Shown one piece after another: positions 24,808 to 33,990 of a DNA stretch of 64,000 bases (within the stretch, counting starts at the first letter, position 1; the number at the start of each line of letters is the position of its first letter). The stretch is from Candidimonas humi (lineage in GTDB: Bacteria; Pseudomonadota; Gammaproteobacteria; Burkholderiales; Burkholderiaceae_B). The position numbers and the translations under genes were made by a program. The notes beneath the pieces were generated by a model. The model searched no databases. It saw only the letters and a program-made list of their open reading frames with translations, and was not told the origin of the DNA. The stretch lies in the NCBI RefSeq assembly GCF_019166065.1, contig NZ_JAHTBN010000005.1:186001-250000 (forward strand), written 5' to 3'.

Positions 24808-26370
24808 TCAAGCCTGCGAATGCCGGCGGGTGAAGTCCCGCATCCGGAAGCCGCAGATGAACAGGACGGCGAAGTAGACGATGCCCGAGGCCGCCAGCAC
24901 GCCCAGCAGGCAGAGCACGCGGCGTCCCGGATGCGCCGCCAGGGCCAGCCAGTCCAGGGCGTGATTGGCTGCCAGCAGCACGGAGCCCAGCGCAGCCAGG
25001 GCGGGCAGTACGCGCAGCACGAACAGCGTCCAGCCCGCGTGCGGGCGGTATACCCCGCGGCGGCGCAGTATGACCACCAGGCACAGGGCGTTGACGCTGG
25101 CTCCCAGGCCGATCGACAGGGCCAGCCCCGCGTGCGCGAATTGCGGCACGAATATCAGGTTGAAGACCTGGGTCAGCACCAGCACTGCGATGGCAACCTT
25201 GACCGGGGTGCGGATGTCCTGGCGGGCATAGAAGCCCGGGGCGAGGATCTTGACGGCCAGCAGGCCGATCAGGCCGACGGCATAGGCCATGACCGCCAGC
25301 CGCGTCTGCATCACGTCATGGCCGTTGAACGCGCCGTAGTTGAACAAGGTCGCCACCAGGCCCTTGGACAGCAGTGCCATGCCCAGGGCGGCCGGCAGTC
25401 CCAGCAGCATGACCAGGCGCAGCCCCCAGTCCAGCAGCGCGCTGTAGCTGTCGGCATCCTTCTTGGCGTGGGCCGCCGAGAGGCTGGGCAGCAGCACGGT
25501 GCCCAGGGCCACGCCCAGCAGGGCGGTGGGAAATTCCATCAGGCGGTCGGCGAAGGACAGCCAGGTGACGCTGCCAGCCTTGAGCCAGGTGGCGATATTG
25601 GTGTTGATGAGCAGCGATATCTGCGCCACCGAGACGCCCAGGATGGCGGGCAGCATCTGCTTGAGGATGCGCTTGACGGTGGCGTCGTGCCACGCGGCGC
25701 GCAGCCGCAGCGTATAGCGCGGCAGCAGCCCCAGCCGCGCCAGCGCGATCCATTGCACCGCCAATTGCAGCAGGCCCCCCAGCAGCACGCCGGCGGCCAG
25801 CGCGTAGATGGGCTGGGGGAACCAGGGCGTCATGAACAGGCAGGCGCTGATCAAGGCGATGTTCAGCAGCACCGGCGTGATCGCCGGCACGGCGAAGCGG
25901 CTCCAGGTATTGAGCACGCCCGAGGCGAAAGCCACCAGCGACATGCAGACGATGTAGGGGAACATCATCCGGGTCATGGTCACCGCAGCTTCGAATTCGT
26001 GCCGCCGCGCCGTCGCGCGCATGCCGCTGGCCATGGCGCTGACCACCCAGGGTGCGGCCGCCATGCCGGCCAGCGTCACCAGCATCAGGGCCGCGGTCAG
26101 CAGCAGGGCCACGCGGTCCAGCAGCAGCCGTACCTCGTTTTCCGAGGTGCGCGCGCGCGCCTGGCCCAGGATGGGGACGAAGGCCTGCGAGAACGCGCCT
26201 TCGGCGAACAGCCGGCGCAGCAGGTTGGGGATACGGAAGGCCACCCAGAAGGCGTCGGTGAGCGGCCCTGCGCCGAAAGTGCTGGCGATGAGCACGTCGC
26301 GCACCATGCCCACGACGCGCGACGCCAGCGTCAGGCTGCTGACCGTGGCGGCCGAACGGAACAGGCTCAT
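24808..26370 (-). CDS. murJ: lipid II flippase
   Basis: A 520-residue polytopic protein (14 predicted helices, MOP superfamily) that flips lipid II to the periplasmic face for peptidoglycan synthesis. The N-terminus L-F-R-S-A-A-T-V-S-S-L-T-L-A-S-R-V-V-G, then G-P-L-T-D-A-F-W-V-A-F-R-I-P-N and F-A-E-G-A-F-S-Q-A-F-V-P, are MurJ signatures that include the essential early arginines. It is separated from the SDR gene upstream by a GC-rich hairpin (26412-26433) without a T-run. Confidence 0.96.
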   Translation of the reverse strand: MSLFRSAATVSSLTLASRVVGMVRDVLIASTFGAGPLTDAFWVAFRIPNLLRRLFAEGAFSQAFVPILGQARARTSENEVRLLLDRVALLLTAALMLVTLAGMAAAPWVVSAMASGMRATARRHEFEAAVTMTRMMFPYIVCMSLVAFASGVLNTWSRFAVPAITPVLLNIALISACLFMTPWFPQPIYALAAGVLLGGLLQLAVQWIALARLGLLPRYTLRLRAAWHDATVKRILKQMLPAILGVSVAQISLLINTNIATWLKAGSVTWLSFADRLMEFPTALLGVALGTVLLPSLSAAHAKKDADSYSALLDWGLRLVMLLGLPAALGMALLSKGLVATLFNYGAFNGHDVMQTRLAVMAYAVGLIGLLAVKILAPGFYARQDIRTPVKVAIAVLVLTQVFNLIFVPQFAHAGLALSIGLGASVNALCLVVILRRRGVYRPHAGWTLFVLRVLPALAALGSVLLAANHALDWLALAAHPGRRVLCLLGVLAASGIVYFAVLFICGFRMRDFTRRHSQA

Positions 26371-26480
26371 GCGGGGAAGCTCCGGCGTGCTGCGCGGCCG
26401 GTGCGCGGCGCGCGCCCCGCCGCAGCGGGGCGCCTTCCGGACGACGGCCTTGCGGACGCGTTCATGCGTTTACGGCGGCC

Positions 26481-27239
26481 TTATTTCGGCGCCATGCGGA
26501 TCGCGCCGTCCAGGCGGATCGTCTCGCCATTGAGCATATCGTTGGTGATGATGCTGTGCACCAGCTTGGCGTAGTCTTCGGGCCGGCCCAGGCGCGACGG
26601 GAAGGGGATGCTGGCGGCCAGCGAGTCCTGCACTTCCTGGGGCATGCCGAAGATCATGGGCGTGCCGAAGATGCCGGGGGCGATGGTGCAGCAGCGTATG
26701 CCCAGCTTGGCGAGGTCGCGTGCGATCGGCAGCGTCATGCCGACCACGCCGGCCTTGGAGGCCGCGTAGGCGGCCTGCCCGATCTGGCCGTCATAGGCCG
26801 CGACGGAGGCCGTGTTGATCAGCACGCCGCGCTCGCCCGTGGGCTCGGGCGTGTTCTCGCTCATGGCGGCTGCGGCCAGGCGCGCCATGTTGAAAGTGCC
26901 TATCAGGTTGATCGAGACGACTTTCTGGAACAGTTCCAGCGTGTGGGAACCGTTCTTGCCCACGACGCGCGAAGCGGGGGCGATGCCGGCGCAGTTCACC
27001 AGCCCGAACACCGGGCCGAGCGCGCGCGCGGCTGCGACCGCAGCCTGGCCGTCGGCCTCTTGCGTGACGTCGCAATGCACATAGGTCTGGCCCAGTTCGC
27101 GGGCCAGGGCCTGGCCGGCCTCGTCCTGCAGGTCGGCCAGCACCACGCGCGCGTCGTTTTCCGTCAGCATGCGCGCGGTGCCCGCGCCCAGCCCGGACGC
27201 GGCGCCGGTGACGATGAATACTTTGTCCTTGATTTCCAT
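26481..27239 (-). CDS. SDR oxidoreductase, 3-hydroxyacyl-CoA dehydrogenase type 2-like
   Basis: A 252-residue short-chain dehydrogenase with the cofactor motif TGAASGLG, NCAGIAP, catalytic serine in LINTASVAA and Y-A-A-S-K. The C-terminal pattern 'APGIFGTPMIFGMP ... PFPSRLGRPEDYAKLVHSI' closely follows the HSD17B10-type NAD-dependent 3-hydroxy-2-methylacyl-CoA dehydrogenases used in isoleucine and branched fatty acid breakdown. It lies between murJ and adk on the same strand. The exact substrate is inferred from family. Confidence 0.88.
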   Translation of the reverse strand: MEIKDKVFIVTGAASGLGAGTARMLTENDARVVLADLQDEAGQALARELGQTYVHCDVTQEADGQAAVAAARALGPVFGLVNCAGIAPASRVVGKNGSHTLELFQKVVSINLIGTFNMARLAAAAMSENTPEPTGERGVLINTASVAAYDGQIGQAAYAASKAGVVGMTLPIARDLAKLGIRCCTIAPGIFGTPMIFGMPQEVQDSLAASIPFPSRLGRPEDYAKLVHSIITNDMLNGETIRLDGAIRMAPK

Positions 27240-27376
27240 GGGGTGTCCTCTTCGGTGTCTGTGACGCCGCGCATGCTTGCACCTGCATCGGCAGGTTTGC
27301 ATGCGCCTGTCCGCGGATTGTCCGTGCGCGCCGCGGCGCGAGGCATCGCCCCGGGCCGGCGCATTCGGGCCCGTGC

Positions 27377-28033
27377 CTAGTCTTGCAGGGCCTGGAAGAT
27401 GCGGTCGCGGATTTCTTCCACGCTGCCCAGCCCGGATACCTTGCGAAAGCGCGGGGCCCCGGCCGTCCCGGAGGCGGCCCACTGCGAGTAGTAGTCGACC
27501 AGCGGCCGGGTCTGGTCGCGGTAGACGGCCAGGCGATGGCGCACGGTTTCCTCGCGGTCGTCGTCGCGCTGCACCAGCGGCTCGCCGGTGAGGTCGTCGA
27601 CGCCGGGCGTCTTGGGCGGATTGAAATGCACGTGGTAGCTGCGCCCGCTGGCCGGATGCACTCGCCGCCCGCTCATGCGTTCGATGATGTTCTCTTCGGG
27701 AACCACCATTTCCACCACATAGTCCAGGGGAATATGGGCGTCTTTCAGCGCGTCGGCCTGCGGCAGCGTGCGCGGAAAGCCGTCGAACAGGTAGCCCGGC
27801 TTGCAGTCGGCTTGTTCCAGCCGGTCGCGCACCAGCCCGATGATCAAGTCGTCCGACACCAGGGCGCCTGCGTCCATGATTTTCTTGGCCTCGATGCCCA
27901 GAGGGGTCTGGGCTTTGACGGCGGCGCGCAGCATGTCACCGGTGGAAATCTGCGGAATGCCGAATTTCTTGGTGATGTACGCAGCCTGGGTGCCTTTGCC
28001 GGCGCCCGGGGGACCGAGCAGAATCAGTCGCAT
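27377..28033 (-). CDS. adk: adenylate kinase
   Basis: A 218-residue cytosolic enzyme that interconverts ATP+AMP and 2 ADP. The P-loop [10 protein letters not shown] is at residues 7-16, the AMP-binding [12 protein letters not shown] in the middle, and a long-form LID domain begins [10 protein letters not shown]. The start [10 protein letters not shown] is unambiguous, with GGAG upstream on the minus strand. It follows kdsB after 174 bases. Confidence 0.97.
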   Translation of the reverse strand: MRLILLGPPGAGKGTQAAYITKKFGIPQISTGDMLRAAVKAQTPLGIEAKKIMDAGALVSDDLIIGLVRDRLEQADCKPGYLFDGFPRTLPQADALKDAHIPLDYVVEMVVPEENIIERMSGRRVHPASGRSYHVHFNPPKTPGVDDLTGEPLVQRDDDREETVRHRLAVYRDQTRPLVDYYSQWAASGTAGAPRFRKVSGLGSVEEIRDRIFQALQD

Positions 28034-28207
28034 GAAAATTTCTCCTGGAGTCTTTCGAGTTTTTGTCGATTATGCCGCAATGCAGCAATCCCTGCATGTC
28101 TTGTTCGTTTTGCGGGCTTGCCTGGGGCCCGGGCCGCGCGCCGATTTCAAGGCAGCCGGCCGCGTACCGGGTGCCGGCGTCCTGGCCGGTTCGAATTCCG
28201 GCAGGAT

Positions 28208-28972
28208 TTATAACCGATTTCCGTAGACCTCGCGTACGCGCGCCAGATCGGCCTCGGTATCCACGCCCGCGGCCGGATGATATTCGGTGCGCAGCACGGC
28301 GATGGCGTGGCCGTTTTCCAGAGCGCGCAGTTGTTCCAGCGATTCGTAGCGTTCCAGCGGGCCCACCGGCAGCTTGGGGAAGCGCGCCAGGAATCCGGCG
28401 CGGTAGGCGTACAGGCCGATGTGATGCAGGGCCGGCAGGCCGGTAGCGAGCTTCCGGCGCCCATCGGCCAGGGCGTCGCGGGCCCAGGGTATGGGGGCGC
28501 GCGAGAAATACAGCGCGCGGCCGCGCTGGTCGCACACGACTTTCACGGCATTGGGGTCGAACAAGGTGTCCGCGTGGCCGATGGCGCTTGCGCAAGTGGC
28601 GATCGCGGCGTCCGCGTCGCGCGCCAGCAATTGTGCCACGGCGTCGATCTGGCGCGGGTCGATGAGCGGCTCGTCGCCCTGGACGTTGACGACTACGCTG
28701 TCCTCGGACAGCCCGAGCCGCGCCGCGACTTCGGCCAGGCGGTCGGTGCCGGTGGGGTGGTCGGCGCGGGTCAGCAGCGCCTCGAATCCGTGCGCCTGCA
28801 CTGCCGCCTGGATCTCAGCGGTATCGGTGGCCACGATGACGCGGTCGGCGCCGGAGCGCGCCGCCTGTTCCGCCGTGCGCACTATCATCGGCTTGCCGGC
28901 GATGTCCAGCAGCGGCTTGCCGGGCAGGCGCGTAGAGGCCCAGCGGGCGGGGACTATGGCGATGAAGCTCAC
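28208..28972 (-). CDS. kdsB: 3-deoxy-manno-octulosonate cytidylyltransferase
   Basis: A 254-residue enzyme that activates Kdo as CMP-Kdo for the lipopolysaccharide inner core. The N-terminal nucleotide-binding motif [16 protein letters not shown], then N-V-Q-G-D-E-P-L-I and H-I-G-L-Y-A-Y-R, are diagnostic. A GTG start at 28972 overlaps the stop of the preceding ycaR-type gene (GTGA), so translation is coupled. It is part of the lipid A/Kdo-related cluster exbB-exbD-lpxK-ycaR-kdsB. Confidence 0.97.
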   Translation of the reverse strand: MSFIAIVPARWASTRLPGKPLLDIAGKPMIVRTAEQAARSGADRVIVATDTAEIQAAVQAHGFEALLTRADHPTGTDRLAEVAARLGLSEDSVVVNVQGDEPLIDPRQIDAVAQLLARDADAAIATCASAIGHADTLFDPNAVKVVCDQRGRALYFSRAPIPWARDALADGRRKLATGLPALHHIGLYAYRAGFLARFPKLPVGPLERYESLEQLRALENGHAIAVLRTEYHPAAGVDTEADLARVREVYGNRL

Positions 28973-29160
28973 TGCGCGCCGGCCTGCGGTTCGGCGGCGT
29001 TCAAGTCGCGGGCCTCGCTTTCGAGCATTACCGGAATGCCGTCGCGTACGGGGAAGGCGAGCCGGTCGGCCGAGCACACCAGTTCCTGGCGCTCGCGATC
29101 GTAGCGCAGGCGGCTCTTGCACAAGGGGCACACCAGAATTTCGAGCATGCGGGATTCCAT
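28969..29160 (-). CDS. ycaR: Trm112/YcaR family protein (UPF0434)
   Basis: A 63-residue small protein with the family pattern [10 protein letters not shown]-x-L, E-L-V-C-S and [11 protein letters not shown]. Bacterial members are usually encoded between lpxK and kdsB as here; eukaryotic Trm112 is a methyltransferase partner, but the bacterial role is not established. The start at 29160 ([12 protein letters not shown]) may also be the ATG four codons later. Its stop overlaps the kdsB GTG. Confidence 0.9.
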   Translation of the reverse strand: MESRMLEILVCPLCKSRLRYDRERQELVCSADRLAFPVRDGIPVMLESEARDLNAAEPQAGAQ

Positions 29161-29322
29161 GCCGGGCTCCGTAAACCTATGAAGAATAGTGGGGGCGCAT
29201 GCGGACCGGGAAGACCGGCTCGCGCATGCACGGCGAACATGCAAGTGTAAATCGCCCGCTGTGGTTTTGAAACCGGAGGCCGCCAGGAGCTCTCCGGCCG
29301 GCAGGGCCGGTACGGCTGGCAT

Positions 29323-29349
29323 GACAGATGCGACAGATGCGACAGATGC
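29323..29349. repeat. three tandem GACAGATGC units
   Basis: Three exact 9-bp direct repeats lie in the 267-base gap between lpxK and ycaR. They are a simple tandem repeat with no evident function and may vary in number between strains. Confidence 0.8.
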
Positions 29350-29427
29350 GGCCCTGGCTTGCGCGGCGCCGCCGGGAACAAACCCGGCACGCTTCCGATG
29401 AATGACGGGACGAGACGCGAGGGCGTC

Positions 29428-30498
29428 TCAGGACAATTGGGCCGCCGCCTTGCCCGGCGCCAGCGCGGCCAGCCGGGCGTGCAGTTCGTCGAACCAGCCG
29501 GCCGGCGCGAAACGCGGCACGGCCTCTACCACCCATACCCGCTCGTCGGCCCAGGCGTGGCATTTCACGGCGTCCTTGGCCGTGAGCAGCACCAGATCGG
29601 TATCGAAGCGCCCGAATGGGGCTTGCGCATATTGCGCATGATCCGGCAGGGCCAGTGTCTGGGCCAGTTTCAGCCCGTGCGCGCGCAGCATGTCGAAGTA
29701 GCGCTGCGGCTGCCCAATGCCGGCCAGGGCGCCGGCACGCGCGTGCCGGTATTCCGACAGCCAGGCGTCCCAGTCCAGCTCGCGCCCCGAGGCGAGATGC
29801 CGCATGCGGCCCGGCGCCAGGCGCATGGTGACCCGATGCGCCGGTGTGGCCGGGCCGGCAGGTTCCTGTTCGCCCGCGGACAGGTTGGTGACGATATAGT
29901 CGACTTCGGCCAGGCGCGCGGCCGGCTCGCGCAGCGGCCCCGCCGGCAGCAACCGCCCATTGCCCAGGCCGCGCACGTCCTGCACCACGATTTCCACGTC
30001 GCGCGCCAGGGCCAGGTGTTGCAGGCCGTCGTCGGCGATGATCAGGTCGACCTCCGGGTGTTGCGCTTGCAGGGCTTGCAGGGCGAGTGCCCGGCGCGGG
30101 TGCACGGCGACGGGCACTCGCCCGGCCTCGGCAATGAGAGCGGGCTCGTCGCCATACAGCTCGGCCGGCAGCCGGCCCTGGCCGACCAGCGGCTCGCCCC
30201 GCGCGCGGCCGCCGTAGCCGCGGCTGACCACGCCCGGATGCCAGCCGCGCGCGCGCAGCGCCTCGATCAGGGCCAGTACGACTGGCGTCTTGCCTGTGCC
30301 GCCCACGTAGAGATTGCCCACCACGATGACCGGATGGGGCGAGCGCGTTGCGTATTGCGGGTTGTCGCGGTAGCGCCGCCGCTTGCGGGCCACGATGCCG
30401 GCGCTGATCCAGGACAGGGGCAGCAGCAAGGCGCTGGCCAGGCCCTTGCGCCGCCACGCCGCATGCGCGGCGCGGGCCAGGGCTGCAGCCGGTTTCAC
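29428..30498 (-). CDS. lpxK: tetraacyldisaccharide 4'-kinase
   Basis: A 356-residue inner-membrane-associated kinase that phosphorylates the lipid A precursor to lipid IVA. An N-terminal amphipathic/hydrophobic stretch precedes the P-loop VGGTGKTP (65-72). S-R-G-Y-G-G-R, Y-G-D-E-P-A-L-I-A, and the catalytic D-D-G-L-Q-H motif are all present. A GTG start overlaps the exbD stop as GTGA. The position behind exbBD and ahead of ycaR/kdsB is a conserved betaproteobacterial order. Confidence 0.96.
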   Translation of the reverse strand: MKPAAALARAAHAAWRRKGLASALLLPLSWISAGIVARKRRRYRDNPQYATRSPHPVIVVGNLYVGGTGKTPVVLALIEALRARGWHPGVVSRGYGGRARGEPLVGQGRLPAELYGDEPALIAEAGRVPVAVHPRRALALQALQAQHPEVDLIIADDGLQHLALARDVEIVVQDVRGLGNGRLLPAGPLREPAARLAEVDYIVTNLSAGEQEPAGPATPAHRVTMRLAPGRMRHLASGRELDWDAWLSEYRHARAGALAGIGQPQRYFDMLRAHGLKLAQTLALPDHAQYAQAPFGRFDTDLVLLTAKDAVKCHAWADERVWVVEAVPRFAPAGWFDELHARLAALAPGKAAAQLS

Positions 30499-30905
30499 GG
30501 CGCGTCCCGGGTTGCGAAGTCGACCCGGCCGATGCGGGCCAGGCGCGCGGCCTGCATGACGCGAACCACGGATTCGTGGGTGCTTTGCGCATCGGCATTG
30601 ATGACCAGCACCGGGTCTTTCCTGCCGCGGGCTGCCTCGGCCAGGGCCGCCGCGACGGCGGCAGTATCGGCATTTTGCAGCCAGCGGCCGTCCAGGGCGT
30701 ATTGGCCGTCGCGGCTGACGGCGATATTGATGGCCTTGGGGTCCACGGCGTCGGCCTGGGCCTGCGGCAGGTCTATGCCGAGTTGCTTGATGCGCGTGAA
30801 CGAGGTGGTCGCCGTCAGGAAGATGAGGATCACCAGCAGCACGTCGATCAGCGGTATCAGGTTGATCTCGGGCTCGTCTCCCCGTTGCGGCGGACGGAAG
30901 TTCAT
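30495..30905 (-). CDS. exbD: ExbD/TolR family biopolymer transport protein
   Basis: A 136-residue protein with one N-terminal membrane helix. The helix has the essential membrane aspartate in I-N-L-I-P-L-I-D-V-L-L-V-I-L-I-F, followed by a periplasmic TolR/ExbD domain. With ExbB it forms a proton-driven motor that energises outer-membrane processes. Its ATG overlaps the exbB stop by four bases. TonB is not encoded here; the association with lpxK suggests a link to lipopolysaccharide or envelope work, which is inference. Confidence 0.92.
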   Translation of the reverse strand: MNFRPPQRGDEPEINLIPLIDVLLVILIFLTATTSFTRIKQLGIDLPQAQADAVDPKAINIAVSRDGQYALDGRWLQNADTAAVAAALAEAARGRKDPVLVINADAQSTHESVVRVMQAARLARIGRVDFATRDAP

Positions 30906-31528
30906 GCGCCCGTCTCCGGCCCGCGGCGTGTGCGCGCGCCCAGCAGGCGGCTCAGGGCGCTGGCCTCGCGTTCCATGCGGTGCACGTAATAGTCGACCCG
31001 CGAACGAAAATAGCGATGGAAGATCAATGCCGGCACGGCGATGATGATGCCGAAGCCCGTGTTGTACAGCGCCATCGAGATGCCGCGCGCCAGTTGCGCC
31101 GGATCGCCGCCGGCCGGGTTGTAGGCGCCGAAGATCTCTATCATGCCCACCACCGTGCCGAACAGGCCCAGCAGCGGCGCCACCACGGAAATGGTCGCCA
31201 GCGCCGGCAGATACCGGTAGAGCCGGTAGGCTACATCCTTGCCGGCTTCTTCGGCGGCATTGATGCGCGCCTGTTCGCTGTCATCGCGGTGCAGCAGGAC
31301 TTCGGCCAGGATGCGGCCCAGCGGCGAGTTGTCGGCCAGGCGCGTGAGCGCCTCGGGCGTATCGCCGTTCTGGCGGATCATTTCCATGACCTGGGAGGCG
31401 AGGCGCGGGGGAATGACGAGGCTCTGGCGCAGGGACAGCAGGCGTTCGATGATCAGGGCCAGGCCCAGAACGGAGGTAGCCACCAGCAGCCAGATGGGCC
31501 AGCCCGCTTCGCGTACGATTTCCAGCAA
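30902..31528 (-). CDS. exbB: MotA/TolQ/ExbB family proton channel protein
   Basis: A 208-residue inner-membrane protein with three predicted helices. The conserved cytoplasmic segment leads into 'LATISVVAPLLGLFGTVVGMI' and a last helix with G-I-S-M-A-L-Y-N-T-G-F-G-I-I-I-A-V-P-A-L, the MotA/TolQ/ExbB channel signature. It heads the exbB-exbD-lpxK-ycaR-kdsB run on the minus strand, and the coupled overlaps imply one transcript. Confidence 0.94.
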   Translation of the reverse strand: MLEIVREAGWPIWLLVATSVLGLALIIERLLSLRQSLVIPPRLASQVMEMIRQNGDTPEALTRLADNSPLGRILAEVLLHRDDSEQARINAAEEAGKDVAYRLYRYLPALATISVVAPLLGLFGTVVGMIEIFGAYNPAGGDPAQLARGISMALYNTGFGIIIAVPALIFHRYFRSRVDYYVHRMEREASALSRLLGARTRRGPETGA

Positions 31529-32391
31529 AATGTCTCCCGTGGCCGATAGCCTGCAGTGGATGGAGGGCTTGTTATTTTAAGGGCAAGCCATGGCCGCCGG
31601 CACGTGGGCCGGCCATGGCCGTATATCCGCCGTATCTGCGGGTTTGGGGCGGTGCGGCCTGCAAAGCCGGTGCGCATGGCCGGCTTGCGTGTATACGGCT
31701 CGGGCAAGCGCCCGCATGGCGTACATTTGGGGCGGCGGACGGCCTGTAATGCCCATGATGTCTGCGTGGCTGAGGTCAAAATGGCGTGGAACCTGACTCT
31801 CCGGATGGTATCCACAAAAACTGTGGATAATTCTGTGCAGAACTTGCGGAACACGCGCAATTCCGTAGGGCTGGAGGTCGATTGGGTAATTTTGAGTCAG
31901 GCTTGTTTGCTAATATTTAATGATGTAAATCAATTGGTTAGTGAAAAAAATTAAAGTGTATGCTGACCATTTGGGCTGATTGGATTGATATTTCAGGAGT
32001 TTGACAGGGCGGCGCATGCTGTGGACAGCGCCATGCGTTTTCGGCGCGTGTGCCCGGATTTCGTCCCGCTGGCATAGTGCCGGATAGCGGCCTGGGCCCG
32101 GCCCCTATAGGCCCCCTATAGGAGTATCCTGCTGGACCGGAATCCGGCCTTTCGCGCGATAATCTTCGCAGGGAGCAATGGGGCCTTGCCTCGGCCCTGA
32201 CCCCGGCCATGGCCTGGAAAGACGATTTCGACGGCTCGAGCAATTATTTCCTGGCGTGGCCGCGGGGCGGGCGACGGAATGAGAAATACGCCCGAGATAC
32301 GCCCGATCTCTCGGTGCGCCGGGCCAGGCGGCTGCATTGCATGACTTTGTAGATCCAATCATCGGCTTAATATTCATCTAGTACATACTGT
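31529..32391. other. 863-bp intergenic region between exbB and xseA
   Basis: No open frame here has family character. Bases 31529-31780 are GC-rich with palindromic patches (for example GGCCATGGCC repeats near 31590 and 31612). Bases about 31790-31970 are AT-rich and include two inverted DnaA-box-like sequences. GCCCCTATAGGCCCCCTATAGG (about 32100-32121) is a short tandem repeat. The divergent promoters of the exbB operon and of xseA must lie here. Confidence 0.4.
31808..31830. other. inverted pair of DnaA-box-like sequences
   Basis: GTATCCACA (31808-31816) and TGTGGATAA (31822-31830) form an inverted repeat with 8-bp arms and a 5-base spacer. The second is an exact TTATCCACA DnaA box on the minus strand; the first differs by one base. 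They sit at the edge of an AT-rich patch. No dnaA, dnaN or parAB is nearby, so this is not read as oriC. Confidence 0.45.
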
Positions 32392-33762
32392 ATGTATCAA
32401 GACAAAGAAGACGGCGCGGCGAGCCGCGAGTCCGCAGCGGGCAGCGAAGTCCTGTCGGTCTCGGAACTGAACCGCCGGGTGGGCAGGCTGCTCGAGACCC
32501 AGGTGCCCACGGTCTGGGTGCGGGGCGAGGTCTCCAATTTCACCCAGGCCGCCTCGGGCCACTGGTATTTCACCATCAAGGACGAACGCGCTGCGGTGCG
32601 CGCCGTGATGTTCCGGGGCAGGGCGCAGGCGGTAGGCTTCGTGCCGCGCGTCGGCGAGCGTTTCGAGTTCCGCGCCGCGGTCACGCTCTACGAGGCGCGC
32701 GGCGACTACCAACTGCAGGTCGAGGCCTTGCGCCGGGCCGGGCAGGGCAATCTGCACGAAGCCTTCATGGCCTTGAAAGAAAAACTGGCCGCCGAAGGCT
32801 TGTTCGATCCCGAGCGCAAGCGGCCCTGCGTGCCGATGCCGGCGGCGGTGGGGATCGTTACCTCATTGGCCGCCGCGGCCCTGCACGATGTGCTGACCAC
32901 GATGCGGCGCCGCGCTCCGCATGTGCACGTCATCGTCTACCCGGCCCCGGTGCAGGGGGCGGACGCCGCCGGCCGCCTGTGCCAGGCCTTGGCCTTGGCG
33001 TACGAGCGCGCAGAAGTAGATACATTGTTGTTGGTGCGCGGCGGCGGCAGCATCGAGGATCTCTGGAGCTTCAACGACGAAGCGCTGGCGCGCATGATCG
33101 CCTCCAGCCCGGTGCCTGTCATCAGCGGCGTAGGCCATGAAACCGACTTCACGATCGCCGATTTTGCCGCCGACCTGCGCGCGCCCACTCCCACCGCGGC
33201 GGCCGAACTCTGCTGTCGTGCCCGCAGCGAATGCCTGCGTAGCATAGAGACAGCTCTCGGGGCCCTGCAGAACCAGCAGCGGCGCCTGCTCGAGCGCGCC
33301 GCGCTGCGGCTGGACCGCGCCGTGGCCATGCTGGTGCCGCCGGCCCAGCGCCTGGCGCGCCAACGGGATGTGCTGCATGGGCTGTGCGACAGGCTGCAGC
33401 GCGCCGGCGCTGCCGCGGCGCAGCAGCGCCGCGCCAGGCTGGACGCGCTTCGGGCGCGCCTGCTGCAGGCTACTCCCGATCCGGCGCGCGCGCGCCTGGA
33501 ACTGCTGCGCCATCGGCAGCAACTGGCCCGCGCCGCCGAGCGCGTCCTGGCCTTGCGGCGCGCGCGCCTGGACGCGGCGGCGCAAATGCTCGAGGCGCTC
33601 AGCCCGCGCAAAATACTCGGCCGCGGCTATGCCCTGGTGCGCGACGCCAGCGGCGCGCTGGTGTACGACGCTCGTGCCTTGCAGCCGGGCGACCGGCTCG
33701 CGCTCGAGCTCGCGCAGGGTGGGGCGCAGGTATCGGTGCTGCAGGCGCATGGCTTGCTGTAG
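32392..33762 (+). CDS. xseA: exodeoxyribonuclease VII large subunit
   Basis: A 456-residue subunit of the nuclease that degrades single-stranded DNA from both ends. The N-terminal OB fold (about 20-120) has V-W-V-R-G-E-V-S-N-F and H-W-Y-F-T-I-K-D. The catalytic domain has V-G-I-V-T-S, L-L-V-R-G-G-G-S-I-E-D-L-W-S-F-N and S-G-V-G-H-E-T-D-F-T-I-A-D-F-A-A-D-L-R-A-P-T-P-T-A-A-A. A long helical, arginine-rich C-terminal region follows, ending with the I-L-G-R-G-Y-A motif. The ATG at 32392 has no clear ribosome site, and the first ~20 residues are poorly conserved, so a later start is possible. xseB is not adjacent. Confidence 0.95.
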   Translation: MYQDKEDGAASRESAAGSEVLSVSELNRRVGRLLETQVPTVWVRGEVSNFTQAASGHWYFTIKDERAAVRAVMFRGRAQAVGFVPRVGERFEFRAAVTLYEARGDYQLQVEALRRAGQGNLHEAFMALKEKLAAEGLFDPERKRPCVPMPAAVGIVTSLAAAALHDVLTTMRRRAPHVHVIVYPAPVQGADAAGRLCQALALAYERAEVDTLLLVRGGGSIEDLWSFNDEALARMIASSPVPVISGVGHETDFTIADFAADLRAPTPTAAAELCCRARSECLRSIETALGALQNQQRRLLERAALRLDRAVAMLVPPAQRLARQRDVLHGLCDRLQRAGAAAAQQRRARLDALRARLLQATPDPARARLELLRHRQQLARAAERVLALRRARLDAAAQMLEALSPRKILGRGYALVRDASGALVYDARALQPGDRLALELAQGGAQVSVLQAHGLL

Positions 33763-33990
33763 GCGCCTCGCGGGCGGATTTGCAAAGACTGCTGGCCCCG
33801 CGAGCGGAACCCGCTGCGCGCCGCCGCATCCGTTGCGCGCGCCGGCCGCAAGGCGCCGTTTTGCCGAGGCGCTTGCACGGGCTTATATACTTATGTCGAG
33901 GGTTATCACGATTAATCGTCGCGTTCCCGATACAATAAACAAGCTGACCGCATTTTGCTGATTGCTTTTTTAAGAAGGAAACTGCACATC

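Noticed and set aside
26412-26433. GC-rich 9-bp hairpin between murJ and the SDR gene as a terminator
   Set aside because: No T-run on either strand, so intrinsic termination is not supported.
31556-31954. 132-codon plus-strand frame downstream of exbB start region
   Set aside because: No family character and it runs across the AT-rich DnaA-box patch and the likely promoter.
31529-32391. Candidate replication origin
   Set aside because: Only two DnaA-like boxes, and none of dnaA, dnaN, gidA, parA or rpmH is nearby.
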